From an uncultured Clostridia bacterium (GTDB taxonomy: Bacteria > Bacillota > Clostridia > Christensenellales > Borkfalkiaceae): a stretch of 62,565 nt of DNA. Where the stretch lies: contig CALVPY010000012.1 in assembly GCA_944354535.1 (NCBI GenBank), positions 1-62,565 of the forward strand, given 5' to 3'. A program made the translations under genes and the position numbers. Below the pieces are notes generated by a model that ran no database searches, was not told where the DNA came from, and saw only the letters and a program-made list of their open reading frames with translations. Positions 24,023 to 32,900 of this stretch are shown here, in pieces. Within the stretch, counting starts at the first letter, position 1, and each line of letters opens with the position of its first letter.

Positions 24023-25663
24023 TCACGAGCGGTTCTGCTCGTCGACGATGTTATCGGCATGATACATTTTGCGAAGCAAGGGCTTTTCGATCTTGCCCGT
24101 GGCGTTCCGCGGCACTTTTGCAAAGATGATGCGGCGGGGGCGCTTGTAGCGGGGGAGCTCCTTGCAGAACTCGTTGATCTCCTCCTCCGTGCAGGTGACG
24201 CCCGAGGGCGTTTCCACGATGGCGCAGGCGATCTCGCCGAGGCGCGCGTCGGGAAGCCCGATGACGGCGACGTCCTTGATGAGAGGGCACTTGCTCATGA
24301 AGTTCTCGATCTCGACGGGATACAAATTCTCGCCGCCCATGACGATGACGTCCTTTTTTCTGTCGACAAGATAGTAAAAACCGTCCTCGTCCTGCCGCGC
24401 CATGTCGCCCGTTAAGAGCCATTCGCCGCGCATGACTTCCTTCGTCGCTTCCTCGTTGCGGTAGTAGCAGCGCATGATGCCGGGGCCCTTCAGGGAAAGT
24501 TCGCCCACTTCTCCGGGCTCCACTTCGGTGACGCCATCCTCTTTGACGATGCGCGCCTGCCAGCCGTAACCGGGGATGCCGATGGCGCCCACCTTTTGCA
24601 GGTTCCCGATGCCGAGATGCACGGCGCCCGGGCCGATGGACTCCGAAAGGCCGTAGTTGGTATCATAGTCCTGCCCCGGGAAGTAGGCCTGCCAGCGCTT
24701 GATGAGGCTCTGCGGCACGGGCTGCGCGCCGATGTGCATGAGGCGGAATTGGCGGATATTGTAGTTGTTGAGTTTGAGTTCGCCCGAGTCGAGCTTTTCG
24801 AGGATATCCTGCGCCCACGGGACGAGCAGCCAGACGATGGTGCAGCGCTCGTTGGAGATGGCTTCCAGAATGGTCTCGGGCGTGGTGCCGCGCAGGAGCA
24901 CCGCCTTGCTTGCGGACATTAAACTTCCCATCCAGTGCATCTTCGCGCCCGTGTGGTAGAGGGGCGGGATGAGCAGGAACACGTCGTCGCGCGTCTGGCG
25001 GTGGTGGATGTATTCCACCTGCGCCGCGTGCATGAGCGAACGGTGCGCATGCAGGATGGCTTTTGGAAAGCCCGTCGTGCCGCTCGAAAAGTAGATGGCG
25101 GCGTCGTCCTCGTCGGCGATCTCGACCTCCGGCTTGACGGAGGAATAGTTGTTGACTTGCAGGTCATAACTTTCCGAAAAGGTGGGGATGGTCGTCCCGC
25201 CCACGTAAAAGAGGATGCGGCAGGTCGTAAGGCTGTCTGCGATCTCCTCGACGCGGCCGATGAATTCGGGCCCGAAGAGGAGGATGTTGACTTCGGCAAG
25301 ATCGACGCAGTATTTGATCTCCTCCGCCGTATAGCGGAAGTTGAGGGGTACGGCAACGCCGCCCGCCTTTAAGATGCCGAAGTAGATGGGGAGCCATTCG
25401 AGGCAGTTCATGAGGAGGACGCCGACTTTGTCTCCCTTCTTGATGCCGCGCTCTTTCAGCAGGTTGGCGACGCGGTTCGCCTTTTCGTCAAAGACGCCCC
25501 AGGAGATCTCGCGGCGGTAGTGGCAGACGGGATTGCTCTCGACGAGGGCATATTCCCGCCAGGTGCGGCGGCGTTTTTCCTGGATCTCGGGGTTGAGCTC
25601 CACGAGCGCCACGTCGTTGGGGTAGACGGAGGCGTTTCTTTCTAACAGTTGGGTGATGGGCAT
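24023..25663 (-). CDS. AMP-forming acyl-CoA synthetase
   Basis: The 546-residue enzyme activates a carboxylic acid via acyl-AMP to acyl-CoA. The adenylate-forming signatures are present: YFSSGTTGFPKA (about 190-201), a YGLSES motif near 340, TGDMARQDEDGFYYLVDRKKD (Asp and Arg of the hinge) and the C-terminal NATGKIEK with catalytic Lys. It is the last gene of a minus-strand operon after paaK (9 bp gap). The context with indolepyruvate oxidoreductase suggests an aryl-acetate or medium-chain substrate. A fatty acid substrate is possible. Confidence 0.85.
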   Translation of the reverse strand: MPITQLLERNASVYPNDVALVELNPEIQEKRRRTWREYALVESNPVCHYRREISWGVFDEKANRVANLLKERGIKKGDKVGVLLMNCLEWLPIYFGILKAGGVAVPLNFRYTAEEIKYCVDLAEVNILLFGPEFIGRVEEIADSLTTCRILFYVGGTTIPTFSESYDLQVNNYSSVKPEVEIADEDDAAIYFSSGTTGFPKAILHAHRSLMHAAQVEYIHHRQTRDDVFLLIPPLYHTGAKMHWMGSLMSASKAVLLRGTTPETILEAISNERCTIVWLLVPWAQDILEKLDSGELKLNNYNIRQFRLMHIGAQPVPQSLIKRWQAYFPGQDYDTNYGLSESIGPGAVHLGIGNLQKVGAIGIPGYGWQARIVKEDGVTEVEPGEVGELSLKGPGIMRCYYRNEEATKEVMRGEWLLTGDMARQDEDGFYYLVDRKKDVIVMGGENLYPVEIENFMSKCPLIKDVAVIGLPDARLGEIACAIVETPSGVTCTEEEINEFCKELPRYKRPRRIIFAKVPRNATGKIEKPLLRKMYHADNIVDEQNRS

Positions 25664-25672
25664 ACGTTGACC

Positions 25673-26971
25673 TCAGTAGAGCTTGCGCTTATCGACGACG
25701 CGCACCGCCTTGCCTTCGCTCCGCGCGATGGACTTGGGCTCGACGAGACGGACGTTCGCCGTGATGCCGAGCATGGAGCGGAGGGCAGAGACGAGCTTTC
25801 TTTCCGCCGCCTTGACGGTATCGAGATCGCTGCCCATATCGGGCTTTCTCTCGACGTTGACGTCGAGCGTATCGGTATTGTTGACGCGGTCGACGAAGAT
25901 CTGATAGTTGGCTTCGTAGCCGTTGTTCAAAAGTACCGTCTCGATCTGCGAAGGGAAGACGTTGACGCCGCGGATGATGAGCATATCGTCGCTGCGGCCC
26001 AAAGGCTTACTCATCTTGACGAGCGTTCTGCCGCAGGAGCAGGGCTTTCTTGAGAGCACGCAGATATCCTTGGTGCGGTAGCGAAGGAGGGGGAAGGCTT
26101 CCTTATCGAGCGAGGTGAAAACGAGCTCGCCCTTGCTCCCTTCGGGGAGCACTTCGCCCGTCTCGGGGTCGATGATCTCGGGATAGAAGTGATCTTCGCA
26201 GATGTGCATGCCCGTCTGCTCTTCGCATTCGAAGGAGACGCCGGGGCCGGAGATCTCGGTAAGGCCGTAGATGTCGTACGCCTTGATGCCGAGCTTTCTT
26301 TCGAGCTCCTGCCGCATCTCCTGCGTCCAAGCCTCTGCGCCGAAGATGCCCGCGCGCAGCTTGATCTGATCGCGAAGGCCCTTCTCTTCGATTGCTTCTG
26401 CAAGATAGAGAGCGTAGGAAGGGGTGCAGCAGAGGAAGGTCGCCTGAAGATCGACCATGAACTGCACCTGTCTGTCGGTATTGCCCGAAGAGGTGGGGAT
26501 GGTGAGGCAGCCCACCTTGTGCGAGCCGCCGTTGAGCCCGGGGCCGCCCGTAAACAGCCCGTAGCCGTAGCTCACCTGCACGACGTCCTTATTTGTTCCG
26601 CCCGCGGCGACGATGGCGCGCGCACAGCATTCCTCCCAAATGTCGAGGTCTTCCTGCGTGTAGAAGGCGACGACGCGTTTGCCTGTCGTGCCCGACGTCG
26701 ACTGGATGCGGACGCAGCGCTCCAGGGGAGTCGCAAGCAGCCCGTAGGGGTACGCTTCGCGCAGATCGTCCTTCGTGAGGAAGGGGAGCAGGCGGATGTC
26801 GTCGAGGCTCCTGATGTCGTCGGGCGTCACTCCCTTTTCTTCCATCTTTTTGCGGTAGTAGGGCACGTTGTCGTAGACGTGCTTCACCTGTTTTAAGAAC
26901 TTTTCGTTCTGGAGCGCGCGCATTTCGTCGCGCGACATGGTCTCTTCATGGGGCTGATAGTATGTGTGCAT
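25673..26971 (-). CDS. paaK: Phenylacetate-CoA ligase
   Basis: The 432-residue enzyme forms phenylacetyl-CoA (or an indoleacetyl/aryl equivalent) from acid, ATP and CoA. It shows the PaaK hallmarks: the N-terminal NVPYYRKK block, QSTSGTTGKR (P-loop, about 91-100), YGLTEISGPGVSFEC, a Cys-rich CSCGRT motif, and SDDMLIIRGVNVFPSQIE. Length is typical. A clear AAGGAGAG ribosome site lies upstream. It follows iorB, and iorAB-paaK clusters are common in anaerobes that oxidise aromatic amino acids. Confidence 0.93.
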   Translation of the reverse strand: MHTYYQPHEETMSRDEMRALQNEKFLKQVKHVYDNVPYYRKKMEEKGVTPDDIRSLDDIRLLPFLTKDDLREAYPYGLLATPLERCVRIQSTSGTTGKRVVAFYTQEDLDIWEECCARAIVAAGGTNKDVVQVSYGYGLFTGGPGLNGGSHKVGCLTIPTSSGNTDRQVQFMVDLQATFLCCTPSYALYLAEAIEEKGLRDQIKLRAGIFGAEAWTQEMRQELERKLGIKAYDIYGLTEISGPGVSFECEEQTGMHICEDHFYPEIIDPETGEVLPEGSKGELVFTSLDKEAFPLLRYRTKDICVLSRKPCSCGRTLVKMSKPLGRSDDMLIIRGVNVFPSQIETVLLNNGYEANYQIFVDRVNNTDTLDVNVERKPDMGSDLDTVKAAERKLVSALRSMLGITANVRLVEPKSIARSEGKAVRVVDKRKLY

Positions 26972-27008
26972 CGGAAATTCTCTCCTTTTTCCCTTATCGT
27001 TTGTTTGT

Positions 27009-27590
27009 TCAGGCGGTTTCGGATGCTCTGCCGAGTTCGAACGCTTTCAGATTGAGCTCGACGAATTTTTGGGGCACGCATTCGCGGATAGCTTGCTTCC
27101 AATCTTCGGGGTCGTAATCGAAGTAAGAGGAAAGCCTCCCTAAAAGCACGATATTGACCGCCTTTTCGCTGCCCGCCTCGCGCGCGAGGGAGAGGCAGTC
27201 GAAGGCGTCGATCTTGACGCCCAAAGAGGCGATCTTTTCCGCCAGGTTTTCGGGATATTGCGCCGCGCCCGTGATGACGGGCATGGGGTCAATGCGCTGC
27301 GTGTTGGTGACGATGACGCCGCCCTCTTTGAGGTATTCCGTCCAGCGGGCGGCCTCCAGAAGCTCGAAGGAGACGATGACGTCCGCTTCGCCCTTGTCGA
27401 TGACGGGGGAGAAGACCTTATCGCCGTAGCGCACATAGGTGACGACGCTGCCGCCGCGCTGGCTCATGCCGTGCACTTCGGAAACTTTGACGTCATAGCC
27501 GTATTTGAGGAGCAGATGCCCCAAAAGCTTGCTGGCGAGCAGCGAACCCTGTCCGCCCACGCCCACGATCATGATATTTTTCGTCTGCAT
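27009..27590 (-). CDS. iorB: Indolepyruvate:ferredoxin oxidoreductase, beta subunit
   Basis: The 193-residue protein is the gamma-type domain subunit: VGVGGQGSLLASKLLG at the N-terminus and SEVHGMSQRGGSV at about 37-49 are characteristic. With IorA it oxidatively decarboxylates aryl pyruvates (from Trp, Phe, Tyr transamination) to aryl-acetyl-CoA, reducing ferredoxin. It lies 10 bp after iorA with an AAGGAGG ribosome site. Confidence 0.93.
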   Translation of the reverse strand: MQTKNIMIVGVGGQGSLLASKLLGHLLLKYGYDVKVSEVHGMSQRGGSVVTYVRYGDKVFSPVIDKGEADVIVSFELLEAARWTEYLKEGGVIVTNTQRIDPMPVITGAAQYPENLAEKIASLGVKIDAFDCLSLAREAGSEKAVNIVLLGRLSSYFDYDPEDWKQAIRECVPQKFVELNLKAFELGRASETA

Positions 27591-27600
27591 GGTATCCTCC

Positions 27601-29331
27601 TTACTTCACGATGGCGGAGAACTTGCAAAGTTCCTCGCACACGCCGCAGCCGACGCACTGGGTGCTGTCGATGACGCACTTTCCCTCCCGCATGCTGATG
27701 GCGGGGCAGCCGAGCTTCATGCACGCCTTGCAGCTTCTGCACTTGTCCGCCTCCACATGAAGGGGCGGGGCGTGCTTGACGTATTTCAAAAGCGCGCAGG
27801 GGCGGCGGCTGATGATGACGGACGCTTCCTCTGCCTGAAGCTCTTCGAGGAGCACCTTTTCCGTTGCCGCAAGGTCGTAAGGGTCGACGACGCGCACGCG
27901 CTGAAAGCCCATCGCGCGGCAGAGCGCTTCGAGATCGATCTTGCCCGCGGGGTCGCCCTTGATGTTGTAGCCCGTGGTGGGGTTCTGCTGATGGCCCGTC
28001 ATGCCCGTGATGGAGTTATCGAGGATGATGACGGTGGAGACGCTCTGATTGTAGGCGATGTTGGCAAGGCCGGTCATGCCAGAGTGCATGAACGTGCTGT
28101 CGCCGATGACGGCGACCGTCTTTTTCTCGCTCTCCTTGCCGAGTGCCTTGTTGAAGCCGTGGATGCCCGAAAGCGACGCGCCCATGCAGGTGGAGATGTC
28201 GAGGGCACAGAGGGGAGCCGTCGCGCCCAGCGTGTAGCAGCCGATGTCGCCGAACACGGTGAGCTTGTGCTTACTAAGGAGATAGAACATCCCCCTGTGC
28301 GGGCAGCCCGCGCACATGACGGGCGGGCGGGGCGGCACGGCGTCTGCAAGTTTCTTGCCCTCCGGAACGGGGCGGCCGAAGGCGGCGGCGACAAGATTCT
28401 GCGAATATTCGTCCTCCAAGGGGAGAATATCTTTGCCGATGACCGTGAGCCCGAGCTGCTTGCAGTAATTCTCGATGACGGGATCGAGCTCTTCGATGAC
28501 GGCGAGCGACTTCACTTCGGAGGCGAACTTTTTGATGAGCTTTTCGGGCAGGGGATGCACCATGCCGAGCTTCAAGACGCTGACGCTGTCGCCGAAGACT
28601 TCCTTCGTGTACTGATAGGACGTGGAAGAGGTGATGATGCCGAGCTCCTTGCCGCCCCATTCGATGCGGTTGAGGGGGGTGGTCTCCGCATACTCTTCGA
28701 GCGCCTTCATGCGCTTTTCAACGTCGTAGTGCCGCTTCTTTGCATTGGCGGGCATCATGACGTTCTTCTGGATATTCTTTACGTATGGCTTTACAGGCCG
28801 CTCTTCGCGTTCGCCCGTCTCGACGACGCTCTGCGAGTGCGCGACGCGCGTGCACATCTTGATGATGACGGGCGTATCGAACTGTTCGGAAATCTCATAG
28901 GCGGCCTTGGCAAAGGCGAGGGCCTCGCTGCTGTCCGAAGGTTCGAGCATGGGGAGCTTGGCGGCCTCCGCATAGTGGCGGGAATCCTGTTCGTTCTGCG
29001 AGGAATGCATGCCCGCGTCGTCTGCAACGCAGATGACCATGCCCGCATTCACGCCCGTATAGGCGATTGTGAAGAGGGGATCGGCAGCGACGTTGAGCCC
29101 GACGTGCTTCATGCCGCAGAAGCTCCGCTTCCCCGCCATCGAGGCGCCGAACGCCGTCTCCATGGCGACCTTTTCGTTGGGCGCCCATTCGCAGTAGATG
29201 GCGTCGTACTTCGCTGCTTCCTCGGTCACTTCCGTGCTCGGAGTGCCGGGATAGGAGGAGGCGACGCAGCAGCCTGCTTCATAGAGGCCGCGCGCGAACG
29301 CCGCATTGCCCAGCATCAGTTGTTTGCTCAT
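27601..29331 (-). CDS. iorA: Indolepyruvate:ferredoxin oxidoreductase, alpha subunit
   Basis: The 576-residue subunit has an N-terminal pyrimidine-binding domain (SSYPGTPSTEV), a central region ending in MCAGCPHRG, the thiamine diphosphate motif GDSTFMHSG...ILDN, and a C-terminal pair of 4Fe-4S motifs (CRSCKACMKLGCP and CVGCGVCEELC). The start at 29331 is preferred, since GAAGGAGAG lies just upstream; a longer frame to 29388 adds a poor N-terminus. It works with IorB. Confidence 0.94.
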   Translation of the reverse strand: MSKQLMLGNAAFARGLYEAGCCVASSYPGTPSTEVTEEAAKYDAIYCEWAPNEKVAMETAFGASMAGKRSFCGMKHVGLNVAADPLFTIAYTGVNAGMVICVADDAGMHSSQNEQDSRHYAEAAKLPMLEPSDSSEALAFAKAAYEISEQFDTPVIIKMCTRVAHSQSVVETGEREERPVKPYVKNIQKNVMMPANAKKRHYDVEKRMKALEEYAETTPLNRIEWGGKELGIITSSTSYQYTKEVFGDSVSVLKLGMVHPLPEKLIKKFASEVKSLAVIEELDPVIENYCKQLGLTVIGKDILPLEDEYSQNLVAAAFGRPVPEGKKLADAVPPRPPVMCAGCPHRGMFYLLSKHKLTVFGDIGCYTLGATAPLCALDISTCMGASLSGIHGFNKALGKESEKKTVAVIGDSTFMHSGMTGLANIAYNQSVSTVIILDNSITGMTGHQQNPTTGYNIKGDPAGKIDLEALCRAMGFQRVRVVDPYDLAATEKVLLEELQAEEASVIISRRPCALLKYVKHAPPLHVEADKCRSCKACMKLGCPAISMREGKCVIDSTQCVGCGVCEELCKFSAIVK

Positions 29332-29392
29332 GATTTTCTCTCCTTCATAGATCGACGCGCTCCAGCGGTTTTCGCCGCACAAGCGCAAAATG

Positions 29393-30247
29393 TTACAGGT
29401 TCAGTAGTTTTTTGGCGTTTCCGCCTAAAATAAGCGCCTTTTCCTCGTCCGGAAGGGAACTCGAGCGGATGAGCCCGATCTGCTCTTTGTGTTCGGTCCA
29501 CGGGCTGTCCGTGCCGAAGAGCACGCGCTCTGCGCCGAGCTCTTTGACGAGCTCTTCAAATTTTTGCTTTGAGAGCTGTTTGACGCGGCTCTCTTTGGGG
29601 AAATCTTCCTGATAGGCGATACTGCCGATCGAGAAGGCAGTATCGAAGAGGAGCTCGGTATCTTGGAGCCAATCTTTGACTTCCTCCCAAAGCTGCCAGC
29701 CGCCCATGTGGGCGACGATGAGCTTTTTCGGCCTGACGGCTTCGTACAAGATGCGCGTCTGGCGGGGGGAAGCCCATTCGCCCGGGATGCCGATGTCGAT
29801 GCCGCCGTGCACGAGGGTGATGAGCCCGAGTTCTTCCGCATAGCCGACGATGCGCTGATAGCGGATGTCGTCGAATGCGACTTCCTGATAGGCGGGGTGG
29901 AGTTTGATGCCCTTGAGCCCGAGCTTTTGGATGCGTTTGAGCTCTTCCTTATAATTTGGCGTATCGGGGTGCATCCCGCCGAAGGAAAAGACGTGCGTCT
30001 TGTCGGTATGCTCGTTGACTTCCGCGGCGGCACGGTTGATCTTCTCCGTCTTCAAAGGGTTGGTGACGACGGGCTGCACGACGGCGAGCGAGACGCCCGC
30101 CTCCCGGATGGCTTCGGAAAGGCCTTTCACGGTGCCGTCCGTAAAGGAGTGCGTGTGGCTGCGCCCCTCGAGCGAGCAGATCGTCTGTTTGGCGATCGGA
30201 TCGGGAAAAGTATGCGTATGGATGTCGATGATATCGTAGTTTTGCAT
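29393..30247 (-). CDS. Amidohydrolase family metal-dependent hydrolase (ACMSD-like)
   Basis: The 284-residue TIM-barrel protein has the amidohydrolase_2 metal ligands: IDIHTHTF (H11, H13), LVHGGIDIG, VAHMGGW and FGTDSPW, in order. Families of this type include decarboxylases such as ACMSD and hydrolases of aromatic or lactone compounds. It is the first gene of the operon with iorAB, paaK and an acyl-CoA synthetase, which suggests an aromatic substrate. The exact reaction cannot be read from the sequence. Confidence 0.75.
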   Translation of the reverse strand: MQNYDIIDIHTHTFPDPIAKQTICSLEGRSHTHSFTDGTVKGLSEAIREAGVSLAVVQPVVTNPLKTEKINRAAAEVNEHTDKTHVFSFGGMHPDTPNYKEELKRIQKLGLKGIKLHPAYQEVAFDDIRYQRIVGYAEELGLITLVHGGIDIGIPGEWASPRQTRILYEAVRPKKLIVAHMGGWQLWEEVKDWLQDTELLFDTAFSIGSIAYQEDFPKESRVKQLSKQKFEELVKELGAERVLFGTDSPWTEHKEQIGLIRSSSLPDEEKALILGGNAKKLLNL

Positions 30248-30361
30248 GAGTTCTCTTTCGTGTTTTCCTTAAAGTATATCACATTTCTTCACAAAGGGGA
30301 AATGTTTGAGCGGCACTTCCGCAAATTCGGACAAATTTTTTAGAAATTTCCTGTAATTCAT

Positions 30362-30390
30362 TTGTAATTTTATGCGGAATATGGTAATAT
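30362..30390 (+). promoter_or_regulatory. Possible promoter of the symporter gene
   Basis: TTGTAA (30362-30367) and TAATAT (30385-30390) are 17 bp apart, about 30 bp upstream of the ATG at 30423. The -10 is imperfect. A minus-strand TATACT (30278-30273) could serve the divergent amidohydrolase. Confidence 0.4.
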
Positions 30391-30422
30391 CAATGGGAAA
30401 ATTTGCAAGTTAAGGTGAGAAT

Positions 30423-32000
30423 ATGCAAATTATTTTATATCTTGTGATGCTTGTCATCTTCTTCGGCGTGATGATCGCCATCGGATTTGTCTGCCGCAGA
30501 AAGTCGAGGACGTCGCAGGGCTTCATGCTGGGCGGCAGGAGCGTGGGCCCGTGGCTCACGGCGTTTGCCTACGGCACGAGCTACTTTTCTGCCGTCGTCT
30601 TCGTCGGATATGCGGGGCAGTTCGGCTGGAAGTTCGGCGTCTCGTCGACGTGGATCGGCCTCGGCAACGCGCTTTTAGGCTCCCTCCTTGCGTGGGTGGT
30701 GCTGGGAAGAAGGACGCGCGTCATGACGCAGCACCTCCACAGCTCCACGATGAGCGATTTCTTTGCAAAGCGCTATTTTTCGCCCGCGCTCAAGATCGCG
30801 GCGGCCGTCATCATCTTTATCTTCCTCATCCCCTATACGGCGTCCCTCTATAACGGGCTTTCCCGCCTCTTTGAAATGGCGTTCCACATCGACTTTTGGA
30901 TCTGCATCGTCATCATGGCGGTCTTGACCGCGGTGTACGTCGTCGCGGGCGGCTATACGGCGACCGCCATCAACGATTTCATCCAGGGCATCATCATGCT
31001 CGTGGGCATCATTGCGGTCGTCGCGGCGGTCATCGTGAACGGCGGCGGCTGGGAACAGATCTTTACCGACCTTTCTCAAGTTCCCGCCGATAACGGTTCC
31101 GAACAGCTCGGCGTCTTCACGTCCTTCTTCGGCCCGGATATCCTCTCTCTTCTCTCCGTCGTCATTTTAACGTCGCTCGGCACCTGGGGACTTCCGCAGA
31201 TGGTGCAGAAGTTCTACGCCATTAAGGATGAGCAGGCGATCAAGAAGGGGACGCTCATCTCCACGCTGTTCGCGCTCGTCGTGTCGGGCGGGTGCTACTT
31301 CCTCGGCGGCTTTTCCCGCCTCTATCCCGAAGCGTTTGCTTCGGGCAGCTACGATGCGATCATCCCCGCGATGGTCTCCGAACTTTCGCCCTTCCTCATC
31401 GGGCTCGTCATCATCCTCGTGCTGTCTGCCTCGATGTCGACGCTCTCCTCGCTTGCGATGGCATCTTCTGCAAGCCTTACGATCGACCTCATCTCGCCCG
31501 CCGCAAGGAGCAGGAATAAACCTTTGACGGACGGGCAGGAAGTGCTCATCATGCGCATCCTCATCGTCGTCTTTGTGGCGATCTCCGCCGTCATCGCCAT
31601 CGTGCAGTACTACGGCAATTTCAGCTTTATCGCGCAGATGATGGGCGTCTCGTGGGGCGCGCTCGCGGGCGCCTTCCTCGCGCCCTTCCTCTACGGATTG
31701 TATTGGAAGAAGACGACGAAGGCTTCCGTGTGGTTCAGCTTCTCGTTCGGCGTCGGCGTGATGGTCTTGTATCTTATTTACGACCTGGCGCTCAGCAGCT
31801 ATTTCTCGCTGCCCGCCTTCCTCGATTCTTCGCTTACGCTCGGCTCGTTGGTGATGCTGCTGAATTTGCTGTTCGTGCCGCTCATCAGCCTGTTCACCAA
31901 AAAACCGGACGCGGACAAGGTGGACGAGATCTTCTCCTGCTACGATAGGACGATCACAGTGCATATGACGACCGCCCTCGACGAAGCGGAGAAGAAGTAA
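30423..32000 (+). CDS. Sodium:solute symporter (SSS/PutP family)
   Basis: The 525-residue protein has about 13 membrane helices and the SSS features: FMLGGRSVGPWLTAFAYGTSYFSAV near the N-terminus, GGYTATAINDFIQG in the fifth/sixth helix region, and SASMSTLSSLAMASS in the eighth/ninth. It imports a small organic solute with sodium; proline, pantothenate and carboxylates are all known for the family. Its divergent position next to the aryl-pyruvate operon suggests an aromatic acid or amino acid, but this is inference. A strong terminator follows. Confidence 0.88.
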   Translation: MQIILYLVMLVIFFGVMIAIGFVCRRKSRTSQGFMLGGRSVGPWLTAFAYGTSYFSAVVFVGYAGQFGWKFGVSSTWIGLGNALLGSLLAWVVLGRRTRVMTQHLHSSTMSDFFAKRYFSPALKIAAAVIIFIFLIPYTASLYNGLSRLFEMAFHIDFWICIVIMAVLTAVYVVAGGYTATAINDFIQGIIMLVGIIAVVAAVIVNGGGWEQIFTDLSQVPADNGSEQLGVFTSFFGPDILSLLSVVILTSLGTWGLPQMVQKFYAIKDEQAIKKGTLISTLFALVVSGGCYFLGGFSRLYPEAFASGSYDAIIPAMVSELSPFLIGLVIILVLSASMSTLSSLAMASSASLTIDLISPAARSRNKPLTDGQEVLIMRILIVVFVAISAVIAIVQYYGNFSFIAQMMGVSWGALAGAFLAPFLYGLYWKKTTKASVWFSFSFGVGVMVLYLIYDLALSSYFSLPAFLDSSLTLGSLVMLLNLLFVPLISLFTKKPDADKVDEIFSCYDRTITVHMTTALDEAEKK

Positions 32001-32033
32001 CGAAGATTTCTTATTTTATGTTCTTTTCGAAAG

Positions 32034-32064
32034 AAAAGTCCATCCCGTATTGGGATGGGCTTTT
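32034..32064 (+). terminator. Terminator after the symporter gene
   Basis: A 13-bp stem with one G-T pair (32034-32046 with 32052-32064) has loop GTATT and ends in TTTT; the A-rich left arm makes it partly symmetric. Confidence 0.75.
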
Positions 32065-32137
32065 CACATGCAAAGGATGGGTAAAGATCGCTGCCGCTTC
32101 ACACGGGCAGAGCCGACGAAGGGTGGTGCCGGGAAAT

Positions 32138-32557
32138 TTAATCGTCCGCAAGTTTGCGTAAAAAATCTTTCGGCGTGAGGACGGGCACGGTCGATTTCAC
32201 GAAATCCCGGATATTGCGTGTGACGATGCAATCGACTTCCGTCCGTGCCGCCGTTTCGATCATGACGGCGTCTTCAAAATCGGAAACGGGGGAGGGGATG
32301 GCTCTTCGGCAGTCGATCCCTGCGGTATCGGCGACTTCAAATAGGGTAAAAAGCTTGTTGAGGACTTCCCGAGAGGATCTGTCGTTGTGTGTATAGCGGT
32401 GCATGAGATAGTAAATATCCGTGGAAGCTTTTGCCGTGATACACCCCACAAACAAGTCGCTTGCCGCGGCCAAAAACAGATCTTGCGCGTCCTTGCAGAA
32501 TGGTTCCCTATTTTGAAGTGCGTCTACAATGACACAAGTATCCAGAAGTGCTCTCAT
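32138..32557 (-). CDS. PIN-domain toxin (VapC type)
   Basis: The 139-residue protein is a PIN-fold ribonuclease. The first acidic residue is D6 in MRALLDTCVI; DFEDAVMIETA and DCIVTRNIRDF near the C-terminus carry the other conserved acids. VapC toxins cleave tRNA or rRNA. Its start overlaps the stop of the upstream antitoxin gene by 4 bp, the standard translational coupling of type II toxin-antitoxin pairs. Confidence 0.85.
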   Translation of the reverse strand: MRALLDTCVIVDALQNREPFCKDAQDLFLAAASDLFVGCITAKASTDIYYLMHRYTHNDRSSREVLNKLFTLFEVADTAGIDCRRAIPSPVSDFEDAVMIETAARTEVDCIVTRNIRDFVKSTVPVLTPKDFLRKLADD

Positions 32558-32769
32558 ATTTTCCCAAGCCTCTCGTCGCGCGCTTCCTCTTCGGTGACGT
32601 CGTCGGGCAGAATGCCAAACAGAGATTTTGCGATGTCGACACGTTCGCGGAACGGGTTGGTGAGTTTAGAGATCACTTTGCCGTTTCGCGTGATATAGAC
32701 GTCTTCCGTGGCAGAAAGGATCAGATACTTGCTTAAATTGGATTTGAGTTCGGTAGCGGTGATCGACAT
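32554..32769 (-). CDS. Phd/YefM-type antitoxin
   Basis: The 71-residue protein has the Phd/YefM N-terminal DNA-binding fold (MSITATELKSNLSKYL...VYITRNGKVISKL) and a short acidic C-terminal tail that should wrap the PIN toxin. It precedes the toxin gene and has a strong ribosome site (CAGGAGG). A palindrome at its promoter fits autoregulation. Confidence 0.85.
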   Translation of the reverse strand: MSITATELKSNLSKYLILSATEDVYITRNGKVISKLTNPFRERVDIAKSLFGILPDDVTEEEARDERLGKI

Positions 32770-32798
32770 GAGATTTACCTCCTGCTCTTCGTACTATT

Positions 32799-32840
32799 AT
32801 TATAGCAGAAATGTACGATTTTGTCAATATAAATCGTACA
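32799..32840 (-). promoter_or_regulatory. Consensus promoter and operator of the toxin-antitoxin pair
   Basis: On the minus strand TTGACA (32827-32822) and TATAAT (32804-32799) are 17 bp apart. A 10-bp perfect inverted repeat TGTACGATTT (32812-32821) / AAATCGTACA (32831-32840) flanks the -35, the expected site for the Phd-like protein. Confidence 0.8.
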
Positions 32841-32900
32841 TTTTAGAAAGATAAATGGTGTTGGAAGCGTGTGTTTTGTCGACAAAAAGACGCCTAAAAT

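Noticed and set aside
27505-29433. 642-codon plus-strand frame
   Set aside because: Antisense to iorA; composition is low-complexity Asp/His/Leu and has no recognisable domain.
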